From Planctomycetota bacterium (GTDB lineage: Bacteria; Planctomycetota; Phycisphaerae; Sedimentisphaerales; Anaerobacaceae), in assembly GCA_025459125.1 (NCBI GenBank), contig JALORE010000011.1, positions 1-49,741 on the forward strand: 49,741 bases of DNA, read 5' to 3'. A program made the position numbers and the translations under genes. How positions within the stretch are numbered: the stretch's first letter is position 1; each line of letters begins with the position of its first letter. Below are positions 16,132 through 24,803 of this stretch, in pieces. The notes beneath the pieces are model-generated. The model saw nothing but the letters and a program-made list of their open reading frames with translations, made no database searches and was not told the origin of the DNA.

Positions 16132-16581
16132 TCACCCTTCCAGGTTCCAGCTTCCGATGTCCGCATCGTCGTCGGTCCCGCCCTGTTCGCCGTCTTTGCC
16201 GTAGGAGAGCAGGTCATAATCCTTGCTGCGGACGCCGGGACTGATATAGACATAGCGGTTGCCCCAGGGGTCCGACGGCACACGCTCGATATAGCCGTCC
16301 TTGCCATAACCGCGGATTCCGGGGTTGGTCACGAGCGTCTGCAGACCCTCCGCACTGGTGGGGAAGCGGCCGGTATCGGTCTTGAACATCGCCAGGGCCG
16401 ACTGAATGGCGCGGATGTCCACCTTCGCCTTCGTCCGGCGGGCCTGCTCGGGCTTGTCCAGGATCTTGGGCATCACCACCGTAGCCAACAGGCCCAGGAT
16501 GACCACGACGATCATCAGCTCGATCAGCGTAAAGCCCTTGGGCAGGACGGATTGGTGGTTGCTGATGGATGATTTGCGCAT
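16132..16581 (-). CDS. gspG: Type II secretion major pseudopilin GspG
   Basis: A 149-residue prepilin. The 16-residue leader ends LPKG, then FTLIELMIVVVILGLLATVVMP (Glu at +5). The conserved GspG body follows: KAKVDIRAIQSALAMFKTDTGRFPTSAEGLQTLV, DPWGNRYVYISPG and DYDLLSYGKDGEQGG. The Asp residues near the end are those that bind calcium in this family. It builds the pseudopilus shaft. The ATG at 16581 is chosen over a TTG at 16599 because AGAGGA precedes it. It is the best-conserved pseudopilin here and fixes the identity of the operon as T2SS. Confidence 0.95.
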   Translation of the reverse strand: MRKSSISNHQSVLPKGFTLIELMIVVVILGLLATVVMPKILDKPEQARRTKAKVDIRAIQSALAMFKTDTGRFPTSAEGLQTLVTNPGIRGYGKDGYIERVPSDPWGNRYVYISPGVRSKDYDLLSYGKDGEQGGTDDDADIGSWNLEG

Positions 16582-16599
16582 AGCCGGTAATCCTCTCAA

Positions 16600-17820
16600 T
16601 TAAAGGGCTTGATTGATCTCAAAGATCGGCAACAGGATCGCCAGCACGATGAAGGCGACGATCGCTCCCATGGCCAGGAGGATCACCGGCTCCAGCAGGG
16701 ACGTCAGCGCGCGGACCGAGGTCTCCACCTCGGCGTCGTACATCTCGGCGATGTCGAGCAGGCCGTCCTCGATGTTGCCGGACATCTGGCCGGTGGCGAT
16801 CAGGTGGTAGACGACCGGTGGGAACAGGCCGGTGGTCCGAATGGCGTCGGCGATGTTGTCGCCCTTGTGAACCGCTTCTTTGACATCGCGCATCGCCTGG
16901 GCGATCAGGCTGTTCTGGACCACCCGCTGGGCGATCTCCATGGCGGTGATGACCGGCAGTCCGCTTTTCATCAAGGCGCCCAGGGTCCGGGTTAGCCGCG
17001 CCAGCTCCAGCCGCAGCAGCAGCGCGCCGAACAGGGGCAGGCGCAGGACGATGCGGTCCAGGCGGGCCTTGCTTTCCTGGTTCTTGTGAAGAGCCGCCAC
17101 GGCGACAATGCCGGCGCACAGGCCGCCGATGATGAACACCAGATAGGTCCGCGTAAAGGCGCTGAGGGCGATCAGGAAGCGGGTGGGCCAGGGCAGTTCC
17201 TGGTTCATCTCCACAAACAGCCGCGTGATGCCGGGAACGACGTAGGCGATCAGGAACAGGACCACGCCGGTGGCGACGAAGGCCATCATGGCGGGGTAGG
17301 CCAGGGCGGCCTTGACCTTGTCCGTGAGCTGCACGCGTTTCTCCAGGATCTCAGCGATGCGGGTCAGCACCTCTTCCAGAGCCCCGCTGCTTTCGCCTGC
17401 ATGAACCATGCTGACGAACAGCGGCGAGAACAGGCCGGGATGGGCACGAAGAGCCTCGGCCAGGCTGCCGCCTTCGTTCACGTTGTCCCGAACCTCCTCG
17501 ATCACCGTGGCGAGAGGCCGTTTGGGCCGGTCCCGGGACTGTCCCGCCACGGCCGCCGCGGACTGCAACTGCTCGGTCAGGGCGGTCAGCGCCGGGACCA
17601 GGGGCATGCCGGCGTGGAGCAGCGTGGCCAGTTGTCGGGTCATCCGGCAGAGTTCCTTGGTGCCGATCCGGCAGGCCGACGATTTCGGAGTTCGCATTCC
17701 GGATTTTGGATCCGCCTCGAGCGTCTCCTCCAATCCGCCCTCTGCCGTCCGCCACCCGAAATCGGACGTCTCCGGCGGCGCATCCAGGGCCTTCCGTAAT
17801 GATGGCTCGAGCCTGGGCAT
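16600..17820 (-). CDS. gspF: Type II secretion inner-membrane platform protein GspF
   Basis: 406 residues. Two T2SSF domains are clear. The first is about residues 65-190 (TKELCRMTRQLATLLHAGMPLVPALTALTEQ), the second about 270-395 (LELARLTRTLGALMKSGLPV). Membrane helices follow each domain, and the protein ends LLPIFEINQAL as in most GspF proteins. The first 60 residues do not show the usual FEYKALD-like N-terminal domain. Part of them (about 19-47) is encoded by an inverted repeat. The ATG at 17820 lies two bases after the gspE stop; the open frame continues upstream only through gspE coding sequence. GspF is the membrane platform driven by GspE. Confidence 0.92.
   Translation of the reverse strand: MPRLEPSLRKALDAPPETSDFGWRTAEGGLEETLEADPKSGMRTPKSSACRIGTKELCRMTRQLATLLHAGMPLVPALTALTEQLQSAAAVAGQSRDRPKRPLATVIEEVRDNVNEGGSLAEALRAHPGLFSPLFVSMVHAGESSGALEEVLTRIAEILEKRVQLTDKVKAALAYPAMMAFVATGVVLFLIAYVVPGITRLFVEMNQELPWPTRFLIALSAFTRTYLVFIIGGLCAGIVAVAALHKNQESKARLDRIVLRLPLFGALLLRLELARLTRTLGALMKSGLPVITAMEIAQRVVQNSLIAQAMRDVKEAVHKGDNIADAIRTTGLFPPVVYHLIATGQMSGNIEDGLLDIAEMYDAEVETSVRALTSLLEPVILLAMGAIVAFIVLAILLPIFEINQAL
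17680..17764. repeat. Inverted repeat within the 5' part of gspF
   Basis: CGATTTCGG (17680-17688) pairs with CCGAAATCG (17756-17764), with additional short words such as TTCGCATTCCGGATTTTGGA near the left arm. It encodes about residues 19-47 of GspF. Confidence 0.5.
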
Positions 17821-17822
17821 TG

Positions 17823-19412
17823 TCAACTCGCCTCCTGGCCGATCTGAACACTGTCTTGCGTCACGCGATAGACCTCCGCGAGGGTGGTCGTCCCCGCCAA
17901 AGCCCGGCGCAGGCCGTCCTGACGGAGCGTCGCCATGCCTTTCTCGACCGCCGCCTGCTTGATCAGGTGGGATTCCTGACGTCCCACGATCATCGGGCGG
18001 ATGCGGTCGTCGATGAGCAGCAGCTCGAAGATGCCGGTCCGGCCCAGGTAGCCGGTCTGGAGGCACTTGTCGCAGCCGGCGCCGTGGTGGAGCTTGACCG
18101 GGCCCCGGAACAGCTGCTGCAGCTCCGCCCAGGACACGGCCCCGTCCTCGGGGTGGTACGGTTGCCTGCAGTCGGGACAGATCGTGCGCACGAGCCGCTG
18201 CGCCATGACGGCAACGACGGTCGAGGAGATCAGGTAGGGTTCGATGCCCATGTCGATCAGACGCGTGACGGCCGAGGCGGCGTCGTTGGTGTGCAGGGTG
18301 CTGAGCACCAGGTGCCCGGTGAGCGAAGCCTGGATGGCGATTTCCGCGGTCTCGCGGTCGCGAATCTCACCGACCATGATGATGTCGGGGTCCTGCCGCA
18401 GGATGTGCCGCAGGCAGTTGGCGAAGGTCAGGTCGATTTTGGGCCGGACCTGCATCTGGCCGATGCCGGCCAACTGGTACTCGACCGGGTCTTCCACGGT
18501 CAGGATGTTCCGCTCCTGGCGGTTGAGCTCGTTCAATGCGGCATAGAGGGTCGTCGTCTTGCCGCTGCCGGTCGGGCCCGTGATCAGGATGATTCCGTGC
18601 GAGATCCCGATCAGGCTGCGAAACGTCTTGAGCAGTTGGGGCCCGAAGCCCACTTCCTCCAGCTTGAGCTCTCCCCGGCCCCGGTCCAGCAGACGCAGTA
18701 CGACGCGCTCGCCGCCGGCGGTCGGGATCACGGAGACGCGGATATCGACGAGCTCATCGCCGATGCTCACGCGACTTTGACCATCCTGCGGCAGCCGGTG
18801 CTCGGCGATGTTGAGGTTCGCCATGACCTTGAGCCGCGACAGGACCGGAGCCACCTGATTCTTCGGCAGGGTCAGGATGTTGCGGAGGACACCGTCCACG
18901 CGGAAGCGGATCTTGACCTCGTCCTCGTAGGGCTCGATGTGGATATCGCTCGCCCGGCTGTGGACCGCGTGAAAGAGGACCTTGTTGACCAGCTTGATCG
19001 CCGGGGCCTTCTCCGCAATGTTGAGCAGGTCTTCAGCGTGGGTCTGGACGGTGCTGGCCAGGTCGAGCGTGCCGGTCTCCTGGGAGGGACGCTCCGGGGC
19101 ATCCGGGGTCAGGTAGTTCGCCTCTTCCGTCGGGCTCAGGTAATAGCACCGGCTGATAGCCTGCTCGATCTCGGGAGCGGGACAGACGATCCGCTGGCAG
19201 GGCCGGCCCAGGATGCCGACGATCGCGTCGTAGGCCTGGACGTTCAGCGGGTCCGCCAAGGCGACCGCGGGCTCGTCCCGGTCCAGCAGGATCGGGATGG
19301 CCCGCTGCTTCTTGAGGAACTCCAGCGGCAGACGCCGCATCAGCTCGGAGCTCAACTGCTCCGGGGCGATCCGCGTCAACTGCCGACTTTCCGTTCGTGG
19401 CGCCAACATCAC
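17823..19412 (-). CDS. gspE: Type II secretion ATPase GspE
   Basis: A 529-residue cytoplasmic hexameric ATPase that powers pseudopilus assembly. The N-terminal GspE domain (about residues 15-95) is followed by the catalytic core. Seen there are the Asp-box region RASDIHIEPYEDEVKIRFRVDG, Walker A GPTGSGKTTT (from residue 279), the Walker B-like DPDIIMVGEIRD and the His box STLHTNDAASAVTRL. The zinc-binding cysteines occur in CPDCRQP and CDKCLQTGYLGRTGIFE, as in GspE and PilB. The start ATG overlaps the gspD end by four bases (ATGA-type), so the two are coupled. Length is normal for the family. Confidence 0.96.
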   Translation of the reverse strand: MMLAPRTESRQLTRIAPEQLSSELMRRLPLEFLKKQRAIPILLDRDEPAVALADPLNVQAYDAIVGILGRPCQRIVCPAPEIEQAISRCYYLSPTEEANYLTPDAPERPSQETGTLDLASTVQTHAEDLLNIAEKAPAIKLVNKVLFHAVHSRASDIHIEPYEDEVKIRFRVDGVLRNILTLPKNQVAPVLSRLKVMANLNIAEHRLPQDGQSRVSIGDELVDIRVSVIPTAGGERVVLRLLDRGRGELKLEEVGFGPQLLKTFRSLIGISHGIILITGPTGSGKTTTLYAALNELNRQERNILTVEDPVEYQLAGIGQMQVRPKIDLTFANCLRHILRQDPDIIMVGEIRDRETAEIAIQASLTGHLVLSTLHTNDAASAVTRLIDMGIEPYLISSTVVAVMAQRLVRTICPDCRQPYHPEDGAVSWAELQQLFRGPVKLHHGAGCDKCLQTGYLGRTGIFELLLIDDRIRPMIVGRQESHLIKQAAVEKGMATLRQDGLRRALAGTTTLAEVYRVTQDSVQIGQEAS

Positions 19413-21754
19413 CTGTGTGCCTCGCGTGCTGCGTCCATTTGCTCTTTCTTCTGGTCCGTCATCTCGGCGAGATCCTCCTGGCTCGAGAGCACCCGCGGGG
19501 TGATGAACAGCAGAAGATTGGTTTTCTGCAGGTGATCGCTCTGCGTGCGGAAGAGCGCCCCCAGCAGCGGAATGTCGCCCAGGAGCGGCACCTTTCGGAC
19601 GGTCTTGACCGTGTCGTCGCGGATGAGGCCGCCGATGACGACCGTCGCGCCGCTGCTCATGGTGACAACCGTGTCGGCGGTGCGCTTGGCCGTGGTGGGG
19701 GTCTCCAGGGACAGATTCGTGACGTCCTCGATCAGCTTGGTGAATTCGCTCTTGATCTCCAGGCGGATCATGCCGCCCTGGCTGGCGTGTGGCGTAATGT
19801 CGAGCGTGATGCCCACGTCCTTGTATTCGAAGCTCTTGATCACCGTCGGGGTGACCGGATCTGTCGTTTCCGTGATCCGCGACTGGGTCACAAAGGCACG
19901 GTTTTCGCCCACGACGATCTTGGCCTTGCGGTGGTTGGAGGCCAGGATGTGCGGCGTCGAGAGGATGTTGACGCCGGATTGCCGCTCCATCGCTTCGAGG
20001 ATCGCCCCGATCCGGAGACTGTCTCCCTGCATCCGCCAGGCGCCCACGGAGAGCCCCTCCGCGGTCCCGGTCAGGAAGTTGACCCGGGGGCCGAAGTTGG
20101 TGGCTGCGAAGCCGCGCACGCCGTCGGAGACCGCCTCGTCGAGAGTGGCCCAGTCCACGCCGATATTCCGCAGCGACTCCTCGCTGACTTCCAGGATCAG
20201 CATCTCGACCAGCACCTGCTCGCGCACGATGTCGAGCTTCTCGATGATCCGGGCGATCACCTCGAAGTCCGCCGGCGGCGCGACGATGACCAGGCCGTTG
20301 GTGCTCGGGTCGGCGGTAATCTGGATTTGCGGCGTCGGCTGGACCGCGCCGGCCAGCCGCATGCTCGTCAGGGCCCGCTCCAGCGAACGCGAGACTTCGT
20401 TGGCGTCGCCGTTCTTGAGGTAGACCACGTGTACGTTGTCCACGCCCGCCGGACGCTCGATGTCGAGCTGGCGCACCAGCCCGGCAATCGTCTCCGCATC
20501 CTGCTCGGCGGCGATGACGATGAGGGAATTGGTTCGCTCGTCCGGCAGGACCCGGGAGCCGTCGCCCGGAGTGGGAACGGCTCGGGGCCGGCCCGTCGGC
20601 GCGCCCGGAGCCTGGCTCTTCTCCAGGATCCGCAGGATCTGTTCGCTCAGCACCTGGGCCGAAGCGTGGGCCAGCGGAAACAGCAGGACCTTCTCCTTGG
20701 AGCCTTCCACGTCGAGCGTCTGAATGACCCGGGCGATGTGGTTGAGATTGGCCGAGGTGTCGGTAATCACCAGGGAATTCGTGCGGGGATAGACCGCCAT
20801 CTGAGCCCCGGTCGACAAGATCGGCTGGACGATCTCGCTGATCTCGGCCGCCTCGGCGTACTTCAACGGCAGGATCTGCCGGACGATCGTGTCGGTCTTG
20901 GGAATGTCCGCGGGATCGGCGCCGACGCGGACCTGGGAGTGGGTCTTGGCGGCCTCGGCTTTGGGAACGACTTTGACCGCATTGTCCATCTCGACGGTCG
21001 CAAAGCCGTGCACGTCCAGAATGGACTGCAGGAACGGGTAGATCTCCCCGAGACGGATGGGAGTCGGCGACAGGACCGTCACGTTGCCCGCGACGCTGGC
21101 GTGGGGGATGAAGTTGATCCCGGTGATCTCGCCCACGGTCTTGAGCACGGTCCGGATCTCCACGTTGTCGAAGTTGATGGCGATCAGCTCATTGGGGTCG
21201 CCGACCGGCGCCTGCCGGCCTGGCGCGACGGCGGCCGCCTCCGGCTGAGGCGGCGTCATCTGGGGGGGCTCCTTGATGGGAGCTACCACAGGTTTGAGGT
21301 CCGGAACCGGTCTTGGGTTCTGCGGTTGGGGCGGGGCCTGCGGCTGCAACAGGGCCTGCGCTGGGGGGAGGGCCCGCGGAGCAGGCAAATCGACCGGGGT
21401 TATGGGTTCGGCCTTCGCCGCCCGGGGCTCCGGCGCCAGGGTCTCAATTCGTACCGGGTCGTCCGCGTCGGTTCGAACTGAGGGTGCCGGGGTTGCCGAC
21501 ACCGCTCTCGTTGGCTCCGCAGGCATGGGATCGCCCTTGATGGGACCATACCATCCATACGCCTGCGGCGTGCGGGCCTTGGGCGTATTGCCGTTGCTGC
21601 CGGTTGCGGTTGGTGAGGGAGCCGTACAGCCGGAGTAGGAGGCCAGGACGACGCCCAGCGTCAGAAGAAGCGCGGTCGTCGTGCGCTGCCTACAGCCAGA
21701 CCCGGCATGATGATGGTCTCGGGGCCCTGTGATACGGTGCTGCCTTGTGTTCAA
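19409..21754 (-). CDS. gspD: Type II secretion outer-membrane secretin GspD
   Basis: 781 residues. A signal sequence with a C at ASYSGC may make it a lipoprotein, though the lipobox is imperfect. A Pro-rich linker runs to about residue 180. Periplasmic N domains follow: N0 around IAINFDNVEIRTVLKTVGEITG, then N1-N3 with TNSLVITDTSANLNHIARVIQTLD, TNSLIVIAAEQD and TNGLVIVAPPADFEVIARIIEKLD. The secretin core ends in the conserved VPLLGDIPLLGALFR and LLLFITPRVL. It forms the outer-membrane channel. The TTG at 21754 is the only start before the signal sequence and has AGGAGG five bases upstream. The long Pro/Ala linker between signal and N0 is longer than in enterobacterial GspD. Confidence 0.95.
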   Translation of the reverse strand: MNTRQHRITGPRDHHHAGSGCRQRTTTALLLTLGVVLASYSGCTAPSPTATGSNGNTPKARTPQAYGWYGPIKGDPMPAEPTRAVSATPAPSVRTDADDPVRIETLAPEPRAAKAEPITPVDLPAPRALPPAQALLQPQAPPQPQNPRPVPDLKPVVAPIKEPPQMTPPQPEAAAVAPGRQAPVGDPNELIAINFDNVEIRTVLKTVGEITGINFIPHASVAGNVTVLSPTPIRLGEIYPFLQSILDVHGFATVEMDNAVKVVPKAEAAKTHSQVRVGADPADIPKTDTIVRQILPLKYAEAAEISEIVQPILSTGAQMAVYPRTNSLVITDTSANLNHIARVIQTLDVEGSKEKVLLFPLAHASAQVLSEQILRILEKSQAPGAPTGRPRAVPTPGDGSRVLPDERTNSLIVIAAEQDAETIAGLVRQLDIERPAGVDNVHVVYLKNGDANEVSRSLERALTSMRLAGAVQPTPQIQITADPSTNGLVIVAPPADFEVIARIIEKLDIVREQVLVEMLILEVSEESLRNIGVDWATLDEAVSDGVRGFAATNFGPRVNFLTGTAEGLSVGAWRMQGDSLRIGAILEAMERQSGVNILSTPHILASNHRKAKIVVGENRAFVTQSRITETTDPVTPTVIKSFEYKDVGITLDITPHASQGGMIRLEIKSEFTKLIEDVTNLSLETPTTAKRTADTVVTMSSGATVVIGGLIRDDTVKTVRKVPLLGDIPLLGALFRTQSDHLQKTNLLLFITPRVLSSQEDLAEMTDQKKEQMDAAREAHR

Positions 21755-21770
21755 GGTGCCCTCCTATGTG

Positions 21771-22682
21771 TTACAGATCGAATGATAGTCCTTTGCTCTT
21801 ACCGTCTCGCAGTAATTGAATATCGATGCGGGGTAGTGTCTTGGCCTTCATGAGCACCTGGAAGGCCCTTTGCTTGCTGGTCAGCTTCTGACCGTTGACG
21901 GTCTGAATGATGTCCCCATTCCTCAGGCCGAGTTTCTCGGCCATGGGAACCGCCTCCAAGCCGGTAATTCGCAGTCCCTCCGCGTGATCGTTCTTCACGT
22001 AAGGCTCGATGGTGACTTGGCGGAAGATTTCGGCGACATATCCTGCCCGGTCCGGCCGGGGCGCGTTGTTCGCCGGCACGGTGCCGGCTGCGGGGACGGT
22101 GCCATTAGGCTGCCGGTCCGGAGCCGGGGCGGTCTTGCCGGGGGTGGCTGTTCCGGAACTCAGCTTGAGAACCACCGGTTCGCCGTGATGCCGCAGCACC
22201 ACCGCGTCGCGCCGGATCGTCTCGACGGTAGCGGCTGCCACGGTGTCGCCGATCCGGTACACGCCGGTTGCGTTGGTCTTGGCGTCCTGGATGAGCGCCC
22301 GCGAAGCGGTAGGCCCGCCCGCGACGGCGCCGACCAGCCGCAGGCCCAACGCCTCCGCCGATAGCAGGGTGTCGAGCGACTCGGACGCCGTTGTGCCCGC
22401 GCGCACGCCGCCTGCGTTGTCGGGTCCGGTGAAGAGATTCCTCTGGGCAATGGTGGTGTAATCGGATGGCACAAAGGAGTTGGCAGACGGGGCGGACTCC
22501 TCCCGGGGCCGCAGGTCGCCTGAGGCGGCGCTCGGGTCCAGGAAATCGCCTACGTGCAGGCGACGGGTTGCCACGTGGAAACCTGCGTACAGGAGTACGA
22601 CCAGGAGCCCGATCTTCGCCGTCCACAGAATTCTCACGAGCCGTTTCTCTTCCATTGGCATTGTCCGTGATTCTTTGTACAT
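21771..22682 (-). CDS. gspC: Type II secretion GspC with PDZ domain
   Basis: 303 residues, first gene of the operon. One N-terminal membrane helix (about 17-42), then the homology region (YTTIAQRNLFTG, LLSAEALGLRLVGAVAGG, ALIQDAKTNATGVYRIGDTVA) that contacts the secretin. A Pro-rich linker and a C-terminal PDZ-like domain (ITGLEAVPMAEKLGLRNGDIIQTVNGQKL) complete it. GspC connects the inner-membrane platform to GspD and is thought to help choose substrates. Three in-frame ATGs near the start (22682, 22661, 22655) are possible and none has a clear ribosome site. It is 16 bases before gspD. Confidence 0.88.
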   Translation of the reverse strand: MYKESRTMPMEEKRLVRILWTAKIGLLVVLLYAGFHVATRRLHVGDFLDPSAASGDLRPREESAPSANSFVPSDYTTIAQRNLFTGPDNAGGVRAGTTASESLDTLLSAEALGLRLVGAVAGGPTASRALIQDAKTNATGVYRIGDTVAAATVETIRRDAVVLRHHGEPVVLKLSSGTATPGKTAPAPDRQPNGTVPAAGTVPANNAPRPDRAGYVAEIFRQVTIEPYVKNDHAEGLRITGLEAVPMAEKLGLRNGDIIQTVNGQKLTSKQRAFQVLMKAKTLPRIDIQLLRDGKSKGLSFDL

Positions 22683-22967
22683 GGCTTCACGCGTTTTATC
22701 GTCATGACCGGAGTGACACTTAATGCGGGCGAACCGGCAGGGCCGGAATCAGCCTGGATTGTTGCCGGCACTATCGACGAGCGCGTTTGACACCAACGCG
22801 AAAGGGACCGCGCGCCTCATGGACTCGGTCGTCCGTCACCCTGCTCAGAATGACGAGGGGGTGCACAGCATTCTCGGAACGCGTGTTATCGGCCTTCGGG
22901 TGTTGCCACCGGCCTGCCGGCGCGGTGCCGCCGGCCCGGTGGGAGCGGAGCGCGGCGCTTCCGAGCG
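22683..22967. other. Intergenic region with repeat fragments
   Basis: 285 bases upstream of gspC and downstream of the CPBP gene. It contains a piece resembling the TCAGAATGAC edge of the 16007 element (about 22848) and an imperfect inverted repeat around CCACCGGCC and GGCCCGGTGG (about 22917-22944). No clear promoter for the secretion operon was found by eye. Confidence 0.4.
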
Positions 22968-23702
22968 CTACGCGGGAACCAACATCATGGCCATGACCGC
23001 ATAAGAGATGTTCGCAAGGCCGTGGAAGAGGATGGGAGCCAGCAGCGAGCCGGTTCGTAGGAACAGCCAGGCGAGGACAAGGCCCGGCAGGAATGTGAAG
23101 ATGCTGGTTATCTGACCTTGCACCACGATATGGGCCAGGGCAAAGACTGTGGCGGAGATGAGAAGAGCGGTCAGGCACCGCAGACCTCGCCCGCCGGTCA
23201 AGACCGGGGACGACACGAGCGCGGACGGCGAATTTGCGTCGAGCGCCGGATGCACTCGGGCGTCGGGAATCCGCACGCCCCATTGGGAAAGGAATCTCAT
23301 CGTATTGGCTTGGACGTATCCTCGGAAGAAGATCTCCTCGGCAACCGCGACGTAGAGGAACTGGTACAACAGCCAGGCGAACCAGCTTTGCCCGGAAGGG
23401 ATCGTTGGCTGCAAGGGTACGGGCAGGCTCAGCCGCATCAGGACCCATAGGCCCAGGAAGACGATGGGAAACGTACAGACGCATGTTTTGCCGACGGTTC
23501 GTATCGCGTGGCCGGCGTGCTGAAGGTCGAGCCCCATCCGGGGGAATTCTCTTTTCCCGATCCAGGCGGGCACCAGGGCCGCAAGGACCAGCACGCTCGG
23601 GATCGCCAACCCTTGAACATAGGGGGAGCTGTTCGCATGCAGGAGTCTGACGACCACTAACGCCGCTACGGTCACCAGGATCGTCTCGAGCGCGGCCCCC
23701 AT
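22968..23702 (-). CDS. CPBP family intramembrane metalloprotease
   Basis: About 244 residues with seven or eight predicted membrane helices. The three motifs of the CPBP/Rce1 family are present: AEEIFFRGYVQ (glutamates and arginine), VFALAHIVV and LFHGLANISYA. These place the catalytic glutamate and metal-binding histidines within the membrane. Members cleave CAAX proteins in eukaryotes and have bacteriocin maturation or immunity roles in bacteria; here the target is unknown. ATG 23702 is chosen because GAGGA stands five bases before it; the open frame runs further upstream to 23765 without family similarity. The segment DARVHPALDANSPSALVSSPVLTG between motifs is an unusual soluble insert. 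Confidence 0.85.
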   Translation of the reverse strand: MGAALETILVTVAALVVVRLLHANSSPYVQGLAIPSVLVLAALVPAWIGKREFPRMGLDLQHAGHAIRTVGKTCVCTFPIVFLGLWVLMRLSLPVPLQPTIPSGQSWFAWLLYQFLYVAVAEEIFFRGYVQANTMRFLSQWGVRIPDARVHPALDANSPSALVSSPVLTGGRGLRCLTALLISATVFALAHIVVQGQITSIFTFLPGLVLAWLFLRTGSLLAPILFHGLANISYAVMAMMLVPA

Positions 23703-24172
23703 AGAATTCCTCGACAACCAGGGACGTGGACAAACGATTTGTCCCTGCCCAAAACGTACCAACAAAACCTCCCTGGGTCAAATGGATTTGTTTCACCGCC
23801 GCGCCTGCCGGTCACCGGCGAGCGCCCCCACGCCAGAGGGCTTCTGCGGACGCACTCAGCGGGCGCGGCCTCGCCCCTGCGTGGGACGACGACCGGATAA
23901 CCTTCGACCCGCGGCGGAGTTCGTCGCCGAACCGGTTCGGTATCGGAGGCTGTGAAGACGAGAATGCAGGGCTTCCCTTCCTGCACGCCGAGCGCCGCGG
24001 CCACGACAACGCAAATGGACATCCACTCGTCCGTGTGTTCCTGCAGGACTGCCGCAATTGTCTTACCGGCCATGCGTGGTTCGGGCTCCAAGTTCGCGGG
24101 GCTGCTCGTGCAGCTGCAGACCACACACATCAGGGCGATGCTGACGGTCCGGCAAACCGACCATATCCGCAT
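23672..24172 (-). CDS. Short secreted protein resembling the N-terminal domain of a trypsin-like family
   Basis: An open frame of about 166 residues. A signal or lipoprotein sequence (SIALMCVVCSCTSS) is followed by KTIAAVLQEHTDEWMSI, GKPCILVFTASD and PPRVEGYPVVV. This recalls the roughly 85-residue N-terminal domain found before bacterial trypsin-like domains and sometimes alone. After VEGYPVVV the family resemblance stops, and the tail (RRGEAAPAEC onward) probably comes from inserted or non-coding sequence. The tail overlaps the start of the CPBP gene. The protease part it would normally precede lies upstream of it (24252-24801), so the order is reversed. Probably a remnant; family recognition is from memory. 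Confidence 0.45.
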   Translation of the reverse strand: MRIWSVCRTVSIALMCVVCSCTSSPANLEPEPRMAGKTIAAVLQEHTDEWMSICVVVAAALGVQEGKPCILVFTASDTEPVRRRTPPRVEGYPVVVPRRGEAAPAECVRRSPLAWGRSPVTGRRGGETNPFDPGRFCWYVLGRDKSFVHVPGCRGILWGPRSRRSW

Positions 24173-24251
24173 ACGGTTTGCCGCGCCATGGCATCCACTC
24201 CGGAACATCCTGGATGAAGCTCTCACCGGTCTATTCTGCCGGCGCATCCTG

Positions 24252-24801
24252 CTACGGTTCTCCATCGATCGTAACGCCGAAACGGGTCAACACCGGGTCG
24301 ATCAGATTGGCAATTGTATGATAGTCCCTGCCGGCGAACAGCAGGCCTGCCGGGCGGTTCCCATCCTCGGTTACGATGAGAGAGCCGAAATCTCCACCCG
24401 CACTGAAGGTCTTCGGCATTACCACGATCTGGTTGACGAATCGCGCCGTGCCGGAGTCATAGCCCATGTTGACCGTCGCGTTGACGGCATAGACGAGTCC
24501 GTGGGTCAGACCCGTGGTTCGTCCGTGCTTCATGACGGCCAGGCCCAGGGTGGATGCCGTCGGTGTGCGGCTGGGGATCCCATAGCTTCCCTCCGGCGTG
24601 GTCCGGTTCAGGGTGGCGGCGGTGCACAGCGCCAGGGCGGCATCGATCGTATTGCTGGCCCAACGGGAAAAGACGATGGACTGGAATTCCGCGAGGGTGC
24701 CGATCGCGTCGCACGGGTCCTGACCGCCCTCGTAGGAATCGGGCTGCAGGACACTATCCCCGAGAGAGGCCTGGTTCTCATGGGCATAGACATGATTGAA
24801 G
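24252..24801 (-). pseudogene. Trypsin-like protein, C-terminal part only, catalytic Ser lost
   Basis: In the frame directly after the gloB stop, the sequence reads NHVYAHENQASLGD, DAIGTLAEFQSIVFSRW, NTIDAALALCTAATLN, GRTTGLTHGLVYAVNATVNM and VNQIVVM, ending with LIDPVLTRFGVTIDGEP. This is the chymotrypsin-fold part of a bacterial trypsin-like family. There is no start codon before 24533 and the N-terminus, including the catalytic His environment before NHVYA, is missing. The nucleophile block reads SAGGDFGSLIV where GDSGS is expected; the codon is TTC, one base from TCC. The gene is truncated and inactive by both signs. It sits two bases from gloB and upstream of its own apparent N-terminal domain. 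Confidence 0.7.
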
Positions 24802-24803
24802 GA

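Noticed and set aside
16600-18066. GspF starting further upstream at 18066
   Set aside because: The extra N-terminal part is only the gspE coding sequence in another frame; ATG 17820 just after the gspE stop fits better.
17706-21481. Very long plus-strand frames opposite gspE and gspD
   Set aside because: They mirror the coding strand of two well-conserved secretion genes and show no independent start signals or motifs.
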